Assembly (NCBI GenBank): GCA_003013855.2
Contig: PVNU02004155.1
Location: 2,542,001 to 2,606,000 of the forward strand
DNA length: 64,000 nucleotides
Origin: Liriodendron chinense
Taxonomy: Eukaryota; Streptophyta; Magnoliopsida; Magnoliales; Magnoliaceae
Direction: 5' to 3'
Below are positions 23,785 to 35,065 of this stretch, piece by piece. Position 1 is the stretch's first letter. Each line of letters starts with the position of its first letter. A model generated the notes under the pieces. The model was not told the DNA's origin. It saw only the letters and a program-made list of their open reading frames with translations, and searched no databases. Made by a program: the position numbers and the translations under genes.

Positions 23785-24430
23785 GTAGGGCCCACCATGA
23801 TGTATGTGTCTTATCCGCTCCGTTCATCCATTTTTTCAGCTCATTTAGGGCATGGGCCCAAAATTGAAGCATATCCAAAGCTCAAGTCGACCACACCACA
23901 GGAAACAATGGGGATAATGGTATTCACCACTGAAACATTCTTAGGGTTCACATTGACGTTCAGGGCATGTTTGCAAACAAGCAGTCCGGACAGATTGGAT
24001 CGGATCAAATCAGATCAGATTGGATTAGTTGGATCAATTTCGTTTTGAGGCGCAGATGAACTGAAATGACTTGAGAAAAAAGGACCCTTTTTTTAACGGA
24101 CTTGCCTTGCCTAGACCAAATCAATGAAATCCAGATTCATCCCTCATCCAAACAGGCCTTATTTGTCATCCAACCTATTCATAAGGTCACAGAGTCATGG
24201 ATGAAGGGAAAACACAAATAACAGCTTGATCCAAAACTTCTGTGGCCCCCGGAAATTTTCAACTGTAGGTGTTCAATTCCCACTATTTTCTTGTGATGTG
24301 GTCAACTCGAGCTTTGGACATGCTTCAATTTTGGGCTTATGCTCTAAAATGAGCTTGAAAAATGCATGGGCAGCGTGAATAAGGCACATACATCACAGTG
24401 GGACCCACAGAGGTTACTCATTATGCAATC
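23785..24430. mobile_element. Palindromic MITE interrupted by a second small MITE
   Basis: The outer element has facing arms 'gggcccaccatgatgtatgtgtcttatccgctccgtt' and 'aataaggcacatacatcacagtgggacccaca'. The segment about 23957-24158, starting gggcatgtttgcaaacaag and ending atccaaacaggcc, is absent from related copies and has TIRs of the 'ggcctgtttgg' Tourist type, so it is nested. Confidence 0.55.
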
Positions 24431-24930
24431 CACATCCATTGATCAGATATTTAAGATCATCATAACAGTGTGATATTGGCAAGGTAGCCCATGCAATGTG
24501 TGTTGGACATAATAGATAGTCTAAATTGATTGATTGGATTACTAAAGCGTCCCAGGAAGCTAGGATCGATATAACTTATAGCCCTCTCTAAGGGTATTGG
24601 AGTATCTCTCATTTATTCTACCCAGGAGTGTAAAAACTCGAAAGCTTGACTTGACCGGGTTGAGTCAAGAAACTCAGTCAAGTTTACTCAGAGTCATAAA
24701 CACTTAGGGCCCATTTGGATACTACCAAATAAGTTACTTTTCAACTGAATTTAAGACGGTAAGTTACTTTGGCACTTAAGTTCATTTGGTATGTATAGTT
24801 GAAAAGTAATTTATCTCTTAAAAATTAATTATCTTAATAAGTATTTTTTTTAATCTTTTTGACTTTTGACTTTTCTACTTATCTCTCTCATCTCACACTT
24901 TTGCTCTTTTTTTTTTTTTTGGGTTAGTAC

Positions 24931-25385
24931 TAGGCCTGCACACGGGTCGGGTTAGGGTTGGGTTGGGCCCAACCCTGGACCGAACCTAAATATATTTAAA
25001 GGTTCGGGTTTCGGTTCGGGTCGTGACCGGGTTGAGTTGACCCAACCCTAACCCTACCCTACTTGTAAAAGGGTCAACCCTAACCCTACCCTATCCTGTA
25101 TGTTAAACCGGGTCGGGTTGGGTCGGGTTAAGACTATGTTTCTATGGTGTGGTTCACTTAAGATTTGAGTCAACTTCATTTTTGGTATCATATCCTAAAA
25201 TGATCTTTCAAAATAATTGGATGGTATGGATTTAAGACACATAATCAGGGGCAACCTACCTTGGTGGATCCCGAATGTCACCTAATTTGCTCCCTGTGAG
25301 TGTGAGATGAGCGAAGCTTGGGTGAAAGTCGGTGAGACTCGGAACCAGCCATGTGGGTAAGACCTTAACCATGAGGCTCACCTCG

Positions 25386-25422
<37 letters not shown>

Positions 25423-25872
25423 TATATTGTAAATCCAGGCCGTCCATCTACATTTTCATATTATTATAGGACGTTCCCAAAAAGGAAGCAGATAAAAGCT
25501 TTAGGTAGACCACACCACAAAAATCAATGGTCATTGAACTCCTACCATTAAAAGATTCTAGAGTCCACCCTAATGTTTATTGACCATTAAACCTATTGAT
25601 AATGCTACATAGATATTTCTAAAAGCAATAAACTAGTATAAACGGGGCGGTTCAGGTCGGGTGGAACGGGTCAGGTATACACGGGTCGGGGTACGGGTCG
25701 GGTTGGGCGGGTTTGGAATATACCTTAAACCGTACCTAAATTAAAAACGGTCCAAACACATCTACTTGGGACCGGACCGTTTTCTCAATCGTGTCGGGAC
25801 GGATCGGGTTTCTACCGGGTCGGGTCGGGTCAGGCGGGTTGGGCGAGTTAACGGGGCAGATGTGCAGCCCTA
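24931..25872. mobile_element. Non-autonomous hAT element with exact 8-bp target duplication (942 bp)
   Basis: gttagtac at 24923-24930 is repeated exactly at 25873-25880. The ends taggcctgcaca and tgtgcagcccta are inverted repeats with one mismatch. The subterminal regions are very rich in gggtcgggttgggtt-type repeats. An internal part (about 25130-25640) is a copy of the palindromic 'gtgg-ccacacc' family and contains an (AC)n run. No transposase frame. Confidence 0.85.
25386..25421 (+). repeat. (AC)n microsatellite
   Basis: An acacac run of about 35 bases inside the hAT element. Confidence 0.9.
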
Positions 25873-26104
25873 GTTAGTACACACCTTAGTCACCCTCCAA
25901 TGTTAATTAGCCACCCTTCAATTTGGCTTTTCTACTTATCTCTCACGTCACACTACATATCAAAGTTCTTACTCATGGTTCACTCAATTACTGCCCTTTC
26001 ATACTGTCCATATCAAAGGAGGCCCCACATGATGGACTATCCCATCAAAGGTGGGGCTCACACAGTGGACGGCCCACATCAAAGATGGGCCCTACATTAA
26101 TTGG

Positions 26105-26420
26105 TGCAAGATCCAATCCACCAATCAAGTTGATTTGATCTTCTATGTCTTTCCCAAAAATGGTTCTAGTCCACTCATCATGTGGACCGACTATTGGAAA
26201 CAAGTGAATGGGTTAGAAAACTTCAGCCAAGTCTTCCAGAGCCATACATTTGTTTTGCATACTATGGCCCACCTGACCAGTGGATCAACCTGATTCTTGT
26301 GCCAGGGCATCCATATAGTGGTCCCGTTTTGATGGATGGAATGTATCTCGGACCAATCGAGCTATGCTAGCACATGCATGGCCTGTACTTGATCTTTATT
26401 GCACACAAGCGGGATTAGAA
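26105..26420. repeat. Relative of the 20186-20695 inverted-repeat element
   Basis: It shares 'gcaagatccaatccacc', 'tttgttttgcatactatggcccacctga', 'gatcaacctgattcttg' and 'gatctttattgcacacaagcgg' with the element at 20186-20695, mostly in the opposite order and orientation. The boundaries are not fixed. Confidence 0.45.
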
Positions 26421-26683
26421 AAGCTCATTCTGTTAGGAAAACTGCCTCAATGCTTAGCTTTTTCTTTTCATGTTAATATGTTGCTCATTATATGTAGATT
26501 TGAAATTTTCTTTCGAAAGGTTACTTATCAATGTGTTATTACCAAACATACTTATTTACTTATTGGCTGATAAGTATGTAGTTTACCAAACATACTTATC
26601 TGCTTAATAAGTAAAAACCAATATAAGTAACTTATTTGATAAGTAGCTTATCTTAAGTAACTTACAATCCAAACAGGCCCTTA

Positions 26684-26987
26684 GTGCCCGTTTAGATACC
26701 ACCAAATAAGTTACTTTTTCTACTTACAGCAGTAGATAAGTAACTTATTTGTGATAAGTTTGGTCTATGAAGTTATAAGTAACTTTTTTACTTAAAATTA
26801 CTCAATCACTTTAGTTAATTCTTTAGCCTCTCTATTTTTTATAAGTTACTAAAGAGAGGCATCGAAGAAAGATGAAAAGAAGAGAAGCCGATAAGTATGC
26901 TGTTTACCAATCTACTTAATAAGTAGAAACCAAGATAAGCTACTTGAGGCATAAGTAGCTTAAGTAACTTACAATCCAAACACCCCT
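26684..26987. mobile_element. Tourist-type MITE (304 bp) abutting the previous Tourist element
   Basis: It starts gtgcccgtttagataccacc and ends tacaatccaaacacccctt, imperfect inverted repeats. TTA lies on the left (26681-26683) and right (26988-26990). The left TTA also borders the neighbouring Tourist element, so two related elements sit side by side sharing one target triplet. Confidence 0.7.
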
Positions 26988-26989
26988 TT

Positions 26990-27646
26990 AGTTTCCTAAT
27001 ATTTAAAATTTATAAATATTAGTCTTGGTGAATGAGCTCATGTCAAGTGTCATCAACCCATACTTTCAAGGTATTCAAATTTCATCGAACCCATCCTTTT
27101 GATGTATTTGTGAAATGGAAAATATGTTAATTTTCTCTCGGCAAGATCTAATACAAAGCTTTATGTATTAAGCTTAGGACACAAAATGCATATAAGTGTG
27201 TCTAAGTTCACCTTAGCATTTACATGCGCCTACATGCATTTGAATACATGCATCTAAATGCAATGCACTGGAATGCAGTTAAAATGAACTTAGATGAACT
27301 TAAACCCACATAGATGCACTTAAATGCATTTTGTACATTAAGCAATATAAAGCTTCAGATTATATACATGGATCGACGACTCAGACCAGTCAAATGCAAA
27401 AAGCATTGAATTTAGACTTAGTTTTTCCCCCCTTTGGCGCATTTTCTTATACAAATTTGATTTGCCTAGATCATTATTTAAGGTCCACAACATGTTTGCA
27501 TGCACCTTGCTTGATGAATGGGCAACATCTTGCATGTCATCCGCCCGATCTCTAACAGAAGTTCCATTTTCTCACTTACAAAAAGAGATCATTTTCCAAT
27601 TCGATAAATTACAAATAAGGAGTTATTAGATACTTTCCCATGTAAG
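26990..27646. other. Gene-free stretch
   Basis: AT-rich DNA with clustered 'atgca' words (27220-27330: repeated tgcatttgaatacatgcatc and acttaaatgcatt). No gene, terminal repeats or RNA gene recognised. Confidence 0.35.
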
Positions 27647-27773
27647 GGTCCTTACTCATGGCTTAGTGGTAGACTCACAAGAGTTTCAACACTAATGTCA
27701 TGGGTTCATGTACCGATTGTAGTGTTAGTGTGTGGGTGTGAGGGTGTGTGCCTTGGGAAAATAAAAATTCCCA
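27647..27773 (+). mobile_element. tRNA-derived SINE with a well-kept A box
   Basis: 'catggcttagtggtaga' is an almost perfect Pol III A box, and 'gtcatgggttcatgtacc' a B-box-like block about 40 bases later. The body 'gtgttagtgtgtgggtgtgagggtgtgtgcc' and the A-rich end resemble SINE family A. It does not fold as a tRNA: there is no acceptor complement. Confidence 0.5.
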
Positions 27774-28232
27774 GTGTATAATGCTTAATACGCAAAAACC
27801 TTGAAACGATGCATGCGGCATACATTAATCGAAAATAAGCTAATTTGTTGAACACATTTTCGTCAAGTAATAGTATCATATCAGGTTGGCTAACCAATTC
27901 TAGCCTTTGATTAGTGGACGCCTATTTGTTTAAATAGGACCAATGGATATATATTATTTTAAGCGTCCAATTAATGTCCACCAATTCAATAGCGAAATAA
28001 TCAAGCACTCATGGTAAATCTAAATTATAACTCATAATTTAGAAGGCTCAATAAGTGCGTGCCTCGTGTGCAATTTCTTAATAGTTCACAAGTGTTTGCA
28101 CATCATCCATGAGGGAATATCAGTATCGATTGTGTCTTGCAGCCTATTACCACCCATATGCTGTTAATCAATGGACATCAAACGTCGGTTAAAATCAAAT
28201 TACCATTATTCATATTCAATGAAAAACTTGAG

Positions 28233-28412
28233 GCCATGTTTGGTAGAGGCCTAAAAATGAGTTCATCTCAGTTTAGTTAAAAGCAATTATGATTTCTAAT
28301 ACATAATGATTCCATGTTAATTGTAAATATGTATTTAGAAATCAAAATCTCTATCGCAAAAATTATTGTTAACTAAAATGAGATGAACTCGTTTTTATGT
28401 GTCTACCAAATG
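28233..28412. mobile_element. Short MITE with about 45-bp TIRs
   Basis: 'catgtttggtagaggcctaaaaatgagttcatctcagtttagtt' mirrors 'aactaaaatgagatgaactcgtttttatgtgtctaccaaatg'. The element is about 180 bp and nearly all of it is inverted repeat. Confidence 0.65.
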
Positions 28413-28960
28413 CTCAATGTTTAAGATCATTATTCATTAATGAACTTGATTTTTTTTTAAAACTAACTTCATTCACGATGCCATGGCTTGAATTGTTCCC
28501 AATTCTCTTCCACTTTTATGTTCTCCCTGCACTAAACAAGTGCTCTCATCGACTCCGTAAATTAGGTGGGCCACCCCGTGTTAGTCAATGGGGGGAAACA
28601 TTTACCCATCCTGCACCTATGTGGGCTACACGTAGGCTAACAGAGCTCGGGTGTTGTACCTTGTGCTTAGAGTTGTAAAGGATTTCCGTCCTTTATTTGA
28701 AAATGCCTAATCATTGATGTGGACCATTCATCATGTGGGTACACCATAGATAAATCAACCCTCTCAACAGCAATAAATTATTTTTCTTATGAATGATAAC
28801 CAAAAATGTTTATTGAAATCTATAGACAGTCGATGGCCTACCACAGCAATTGACAGATCTGATTTTTGTCCTAGCTGATCTCTAGAGTGCAGAGTACCCT
28901 TTCTATGGTTGGGATGTTCTCTGAAAGCAATACTTTTGAAGTAAAAAAAGGCCTTGTTTG

Positions 28961-29744
28961 TAGAGGTAGGCACAAACCAAGCCAGCTCGAAAGCTCGGCT
29001 CGGATTGGTTCAAAAAAGCTCGGCTTGGATTGGTTCGAATGGAAGTTCAAACCAAACCAAGCCTCCGAGTCAAGCTCGTTTGAAAAAATAAACCAAGCTC
29101 AAACTAGGGTAGTACTGGCTCGGCTCGGCTCGAAGCTCGATTTGATTCAGCTCTGTTTGATTCGGCTCGTAGATTATAAGCACACTATTTCCTCTGCGGT
29201 GTGATCCACTTGAGCTTTGGATATGATTCCATTTTGGGATCATGTCCTAAAATGATATGTAAAACAGATGGATAGAATGGATAATACATATACATGATGA
29301 CATGGATAATACATAATACATATACATGAATGCACACTCTTTCCTTGCACTCGTAAAATTATGCTTGTGTACTTTTGTTTGGAAAATACTCCTACATGTC
29401 TATTTTGAAGTTGCACTCCTTCGGAGGATGCTAAACATCATATAATAAGGTATGCTTGTACTTTTTCTTTTTCTTTTTTTTTTATAACTTTTTAAATTCT
29501 TTTATAATTAAATAAACAAGGAAAAAAAGAGCCGCTGCCTGTTTGAATTTGGCTCGGTCCGGTTCGAAATTTTCGACCAAACTGATCCCGGCTTGAACCA
29601 GATTTTTCTAGAGCAAACCAAACTCGAGCTGCATGGGTCGGCCCGAAACCCAAACCAAACCGATCCACAAACTGCGGTGGTACAAAAACAAGCCAATCCA
29701 AACCAGGGCTAACTCCGCTTGGCCCGGATTGTTGCCCACCTCTA
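28961..29744. mobile_element. Non-autonomous hAT element with exact 8-bp target duplication (784 bp)
   Basis: cttgtttg lies at both 28953-28960 and 29745-29752. The ends tagaggtaggca and tgcccacctcta (seen as gcccaccctcta-like arm) are inverted. The subterminal regions are packed with gctcggctcgg words, the counterpart of the gggtcggg repeats in the hAT at 24931. A short piece of the palindromic family (29190-29290) is embedded. No transposase. Confidence 0.85.
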
Positions 29745-30204
29745 CTTGTTTGTTATATATAAGTCACATGTATTCCTGTTAGTGCCAATTCACAAGTCAG
29801 TTGTTTCTCTCACTCTCTCTCTCTTCCAAATATGGGCTGCCAAATAAAATTTGATGATTTCAATTATTGAATTGCTATATTCCAGTGAATTCTGATTACT
29901 AATTGCCAAAAACAATCAATGACTCAAGTTTATATGAATTTTATGGTAATTGCTAATGCATATCAAATGCAAGCTACCAAGGGAGCTATGTTTTGGCATC
30001 CCTGTCAGCTGTAACGGAGATAGAGTATACAAAATCACTTAGAAATTGCATCGGTTGGATGCATAGAATTTAAATTCAATATTCCAAATTATGATTCCCA
30101 TTTTATGTATCATGAACAAAAATTATAACTAGCTGATCACCCCGCTATCAGATTTGGAAAATTTAAATTAAATATTCCAAATTATTGCTCCCATTTTAGA
30201 TATG

Positions 30205-30300
30205 TCTCCCAGCTAGCCCAATTGGAAGACGCCTACGCGTTAAAACAGCAGGCCTTAGGTTCGAAATGCTAAGGAAACACACTAACTTATTCCCTAAGAA
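30205..30300 (+). mobile_element. tRNA-derived SINE (family B), copy 2
   Basis: 'ctagcccaattggaagac' (A box) and 'ccttaggttcgaaatgc' (B box, ggttcgaaatg) are at tRNA-like spacing. They match the copy at 16346 through 'taagga-acacactaac'. Confidence 0.55.
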
Positions 30301-30639
30301 GTTTTCAACGGTAAGAGTTTAATCTCCCTTTTGTGGTCCACTTGTGCCTTGGATCTGGCTCAGTTTTGGGCCTACAGCGGCCCTGCCCTTTCCAAGCCCG
30401 GGATGGGCGGGGTAGTTCGCAATCCGCGTTCATCAGATTGGAGGACATTTATTGGATGGTTATAAATGCAAAATATCCAATGGTGCTATTCCAACAAACA
30501 AACGTCCACGTCCACGTCCACCAAGAGACAGTGAGTTACGCAGTTTAGCCAGTTTAATCTGAGTTAATGTATGCCACGTGTACTTTTTAAGCGCCAGAGT
30601 ATTAAGCGTCATACGCTGTCGGAGTATCAAATAATTCGA

Positions 30640-30901
30640 AATTTAAGCCGCCACCGACCCCTTTCCCTCTTTCATCTTCCCATTACCGTTGAGCTTTTTG
30701 GCATCGAGGGTTTTCGAAAGGAAATCGGGGATTTCAGAATTTAGGGTTTGGAGATCAGGTTTTCATCTTTCCCTTTTCGTTTCTGTCTCAAATCTCTCTT
30801 CGAATTTGGTTTTCTTCTTCTTCTTTGGATCTCTTTCTAGGGTTAGATTGCAATTTCTGTTCATGGTTTCGCTTCAGTGTCTCTGTTCCCTATTTAATTC
30901 G
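30640..30901 (+). other. Possible orphan first exon / 5' UTR of a plant gene
   Basis: The composition changes sharply to a C/T-rich leader ('ccgaccccttccctctttcatcttccc', 'gaatttagggtttggag', 'cttcttcttctttgg') typical of plant 5' UTRs. An ATG at 30863 opens MVSLQCLCSLFNS and runs to a consensus-like donor 'gtacgc' at 30902. No following exon was found nearby; the downstream DNA is transposon relic. It may be a remnant, or the leader exon of a gene with a very long intron (for example the gene at 49636). Confidence 0.3.
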
Positions 30902-31013
30902 GTACGCCCCATTGCCATTATATATATGAGGAATGATCATGGACAGCCCCAGCATGGTAATCTTTTACCATGCGTGTGATATGTGCGGGGCATTTGAGCT
31001 GTGGAATAGAGAT

Positions 31014-31135
31014 GATTACGAGAGAATGGTTGATTTATAATCTGTCCATGCTTGAATTAAAATGGTTATGAGAGAATGATTTATAATCTTTATATATTTG
31101 AATCGAAATAGTTATGAAAGAATGGTTGATTTGGA
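31014..31135 (+). repeat. Imperfect tandem repeat, unit about 50 bp
   Basis: The phrase 'ttatgagagaatg(gttg)atttataatct' appears two and a half times (31014, 31065, 31111) with divergence between units. Confidence 0.6.
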
Positions 31136-31789
31136 GAAGTTACAAAGAAATCTTAGGAATTGATTGGCAACCTGGAGTTTAATAGTCAATAATATGCTTT
31201 CATGAAACAAATTCATAATTTCCCTGAATCATGTTTAGGTATTGAGAATGTAATTCTAGGAAGGAATCCATTCCCTTGGAATTTGCAATCCAGCCTCTGG
31301 TTGGGAATCCAAAAACTGGTCCTTTGCTGGAATCAAATGCACTAAATGATCCCCTAGAGTTTTCCCCCCTTTTCTTGAAAAGAGAAAAAAATATATCCAT
31401 TTATAACCATGTGTACAGCATCCAGACTGTTTCATCTCGTGAGAAAAGTCTAGTTGATGGGATGACCCTGGACATCCATCAGCAGGCTTTCTCGTCCATT
31501 GTTCTCCACTACAGATGGGCATAGTGTAAAAAATGAATTGGTTGGACAGTCATGAATATCCGAACGGCAGGTTTTGTCTCCATTCATCAATCAATTTTGT
31601 TTTTTTCATGGGTATAGTTTCTGATGAACTTCCCATTGACAGATAAGGTTCCCATCTCCTTTAAGAGCAAGGAGGCCATATGAGCTGTTGGAATAAACCA
31701 CATCTATGATAACTGGTCCCCTCCCTTTTTTCTTTTGGCTGAATTTCACCTTGAACCATGAGCAGTGATCATTGGTCCTTTACAGAAGT

Positions 31790-32770
31790 GCTAAGTCTTT
31801 TCTTCTAAAACCCAATGTCATACCTTTTTTGTTAAATACTGCTGACACCCGAGCTTGGCACAATTTGGTTAGCTGCCTAGCTTCGAGTCTTTTCTCTTCG
31901 AGAGCTTCTGACTCTTGCAGGCATAGCTTGGTATTTTTCTTCTTGGATCATTTTGCTTTCTAAAGCTATCCATAGTGAAGGAATTTGTATCTCGAGTGGT
32001 AGTACCCCTTCAGATAATAAACTAATGAGAAAGGTGTCATTTTAGTTGCTCCTCATATTGCAGTCCAATATGCCCATAATACCTTTGGGAGACATTTGTG
32101 CTAGACATGCTTATTCTTTGAACCATCTTTTTAAATGAATTACAAATGGTTTTATTAATGCTTCTTTTAACCTGTTTGGAGCTGCATTATAAGCTGTCGA
32201 AGAAAGTTCCCCATCTTGTACTTCGCGCAATACTTGTTGAAATGTTGGTCTCTGAACTGTGGTCCATTATCATGTATAAATTGCTTAGGGACCCTAAATT
32301 GACAAATAATATCAAACTTTAGTGATTTAGTAACACCAATGTTTTTACTTCAGTTAGTGTGTTGTTTCGTCCCACTTTGATAAGCAATAGGCCATTGTCA
32401 AAATAAACTGACGATATTGGCGCTGACGGTAGATTGATGGGCCCTACAATAGTACAATGTCCATTCTCCTTACTTCAAAGTGCCATGATGCCATTGTCAA
32501 ATGTAGTGGTTTAGGGGCTTGATAGATAAAATTTGCATGAAATTGTTCACATCATGGAGCATTCAAGGGCACCCTTCACTATCATAGGCTAGTAGTATCC
32601 CAACCTTCAAATGCGATCATATTATTTAGGTCCAGGTCTATTAGCTCTAGAACACCATTATGTGCTTCTGGAAGAACTTCCTTTACTTCTTTATTGGATA
32701 GGCAATGAAGCAAGATCACATCGAATGACTTTCTATATTTTGTTTATTGCCTTGATGTCATCTAGGCCTT
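31790..32770 (-). mobile_element. Decayed Ty3/Gypsy pol (integrase region), Tat-like
   Basis: Minus-strand translation in shifting frames gives integrase landmarks: a catalytic-core piece near 32440 (IVGPINLPSA), FRVPKQFIHDNGPQF near 32250-32310, and KMTPFSLVYY followed by LPLEIQ-like residues near 31990-32045. Order and spacing fit the second half of a Ty3/Gypsy integrase; the MTPFSLVYG-type motif is common in Tat/Athila lineages. Many stops and frameshifts are present and no LTRs were recognised. It is unrelated in detail to the intact chromovirus at 35066. Confidence 0.6.
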
Positions 32771-33225
32771 TTCTTTTATGATCATTGGGAAGTATTCCAT
32801 TATGGATGCAGTTGATGAAGGCATTTTGCCGGTCTACAGTTCTGGACTCATTAATAGAAAATCAGCTATTTCCCTATTTCTTGGCATTCTGCAAACGTTT
32901 GATAAGTGTCCAGTGGTATAGTGTTGTTGTTGTCATGAGTTCCAGTAGGGTGGTTAAGTTTGTCTGATTGTTGGAATACGACATCTCTGTGGCGGGGTCC
33001 ATCATGTGAGCGATCCAGATTTCACATGTTTTCCATGCATAGATGGAGCACAAACTTGTTCGTGCCATAAAAAAAAGAGCAAATTTTTTTTCACTGTCTT
33101 GAGGATATTAGGGTCTAGAAAAAGGAAACTGTCAGGAAATGGTAGAACTTGTTTCTGGATTTGTGTTCTCGAGAATGGCTATATTTCTTTAGTGCTGATA
33201 CCTAAGATTTTATGATGTTCATTTA

Positions 33226-33861
33226 GGGCTCATTTGGGAGCTTGTAAATGGAGGTAAATGGGAAATGCAATTGGAGGTAAATGAATTGGGAGTAAATGGG
33301 AGGAATTGGAATGCATTATAATTTTTCAATATATTCACTATGTGATATTTCAAATTATCTTTAATATCTCAAATTATTGTACATATGTGATAATTAACTA
33401 AATGATTGTAACAAGCCCATTGAAATATATACTTTAGCCAAAAACGAGGAACTTTCGAGCGTTGGGTGGGCCACAAACGTAAGGATTACAAAAGCAAATT
33501 GCCAACATTTTTTAGCCATCAATTTAGATGGCAAACCTTTAAATGGTTTCGATCATTCTATTGGTGTGATTTTAGTGATGTAGCCGGTAATTAGATTGTT
33601 TCGGAGTATCATTAGTGTGCCACATGTATGGTGGACGTGCACAGCGGCACTTTTGTTTACTTGCACGACTCACCAAGGAAACTCCAAAAGGCATTTCACC
33701 CATTTACCTCCAAATCCTCTCTCCGAGAGAGGATTTCATTTACATGCTCATGTACTCCCATTTCATTTCATTTCATTTCATTTCCTTTCCATGCATTTAC
33801 TCCCATCCAAACACACCTCAAATGCCATTTACCTCCATTTACTCCCAACCAAACGGCTCCC
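33226..33861. mobile_element. Tourist-like MITE with TTA/CTA flanks (636 bp)
   Basis: 'gggctcatttgggagcttgtaaatggaggtaaatgg' at the left mirrors 'ccatttacctccatttactcccaaccaaacggctccc' at the right. TTA precedes it and TA follows. A (CATTT)n microsatellite lies inside at about 33763-33785. The three overlapping plus-strand frames at 33596-33908 are accidents of this repeat. Confidence 0.6.
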
Positions 33862-34189
33862 TAGGGAAAAGATTATGTGTTCCCATTGCTAAACATGAGA
33901 TTCTGTAAAAATCTTCCACCATTCTTAATTGTGAATAGGATAGGCGCACTCATTTCCCATGCAGTTCCTTAGAATTTGGTTGGTGTCAAAATTTGAATGT
34001 TCATAGAATTTTCACCCAAGCTCTTTATATGTGGGAATAAGAGCAAGTTGTGCTTATTTATTTAATGCTTGAAAATGCAAGATGTGCCATTTTTGCTGCT
34101 GATTGTAATTTGCTGAATTTATAGTCAATGAGCATGAAGCTCTATTTTGTAGAAAATTCCAAATGAGAAAGTATTGGCTGCTAAGAGCT

Positions 34190-35060
34190 AATGTCTAGGT
34201 TAGGCATCATGCACTAAATCTCCACACACATGTGGGGGCCACCATCTGTATGGAGTGGCCAGTTCTTCTATAACGTGGTAGAATAAGCTTATTTTGCAAC
34301 GCTTTTCATGTGGGGTCCACTGTAGAGTATGTATGGAATCCAACTCGTCCACATGGTCAGGTCACCCTGCCATGAAATTAGGACACCCCAAAAATTAGGC
34401 TGATCCAACCATAATGTGAGCCACCACTTGATTTTGGAGGTTTTAGGTGGCTGTCAATTGTTTTCTATGGTGTGGCCCACTTGATGATTGCATAAGCTTG
34501 ATTTTTGTGTATTCCCATCATATGGTGGGGTTCATTTATGCACAGGTTGGATGGCATACACACGACATGGTGGGCCTCAAAAGGGCAGGTGAGCAACTTT
34601 CACACACCAAGCAGGTGATTTTTATTGTCATGTCAGTAAGAGCTGTAGAATAAGCTTATTTTATAGTGGAACAGGCCTCCGATCATATCATGCGCTCAAT
34701 CTTCATACATATGGTTCACATGCGTGAGATTTGGACCGTTAATCTGTTGGATGGTAACATGAATGGTTGTACCCCTAAAAACTCAAAACGAACTGATGAT
34801 CCTAGCAAAGGTAAATGATGTATGAAATGTGGTATATTGGTATCTTTGAAGGACATAAGTGGTGCCCACCATAATGTGTTTTAGAGATCCAATTTCTCTA
34901 TTGAGTGCACGCCATCAAGTTCACACTAGAGCCCAAAATCTAGGGAGAATGGAAACTCAGATGGGCCACACGACAGGGGATGGTTGGGAGGGGAGGCCCA
35001 ATCATTAACCTTACAGATTGATTGTTGATTCCACCTTGATGTGTATATGCCGTCCAGTCA
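34190..35060. repeat. Older repeat sequence into which the chromovirus inserted
   Basis: Background MITE phrases occur ('gtgtggcccacttgatgattg' 34472, 'ggtgcccaccataatgtgttttagag' 34861, 'gatgggccacacgacagggga' 34962). After the LTR element the same kind of sequence resumes at 46653 ('aagactcaagtgggctgcatcac'), so the host of the insertion was itself repeat DNA. Confidence 0.45.
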
Positions 35061-35065
35061 ATTCA

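Larger units (their letters stand above)
24707..26680. mobile_element. Tourist/Harbinger-type element, host of a nested hAT element
   Basis: The left end gggcccatttggatactacc and the right end ggattgtaag...ggcccgt-like arm (aatccaaacaggccc) are inverted, and TTA lies on both sides (24704-24706, 26681-26683), the PIF/Harbinger target signature. Subterminal 'aataagttactt' repeats recur at both ends. It is interrupted by the 942-bp hAT element at 24931-25872. Part of 25881-26470 resembles other repeats and may be a further insertion. Confidence 0.6.

Noticed and set aside
24950..25140. Telomere-like gggttaggg words
   Set aside because: They belong to an irregular gggtcgggttggg array at the end of a hAT element; there is no (TTTAGGG)n run.
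27647..27720. Possible tRNA gene (good A box)
   Set aside because: No acceptor stem complement or anticodon arm; an A-rich tail and related copies identify a SINE.
33596..33908. Three overlapping plus-strand frames of 78-98 codons
   Set aside because: They lie in the inverted arm of a Tourist-like MITE with a (CATTT)n repeat; no motif in any frame.
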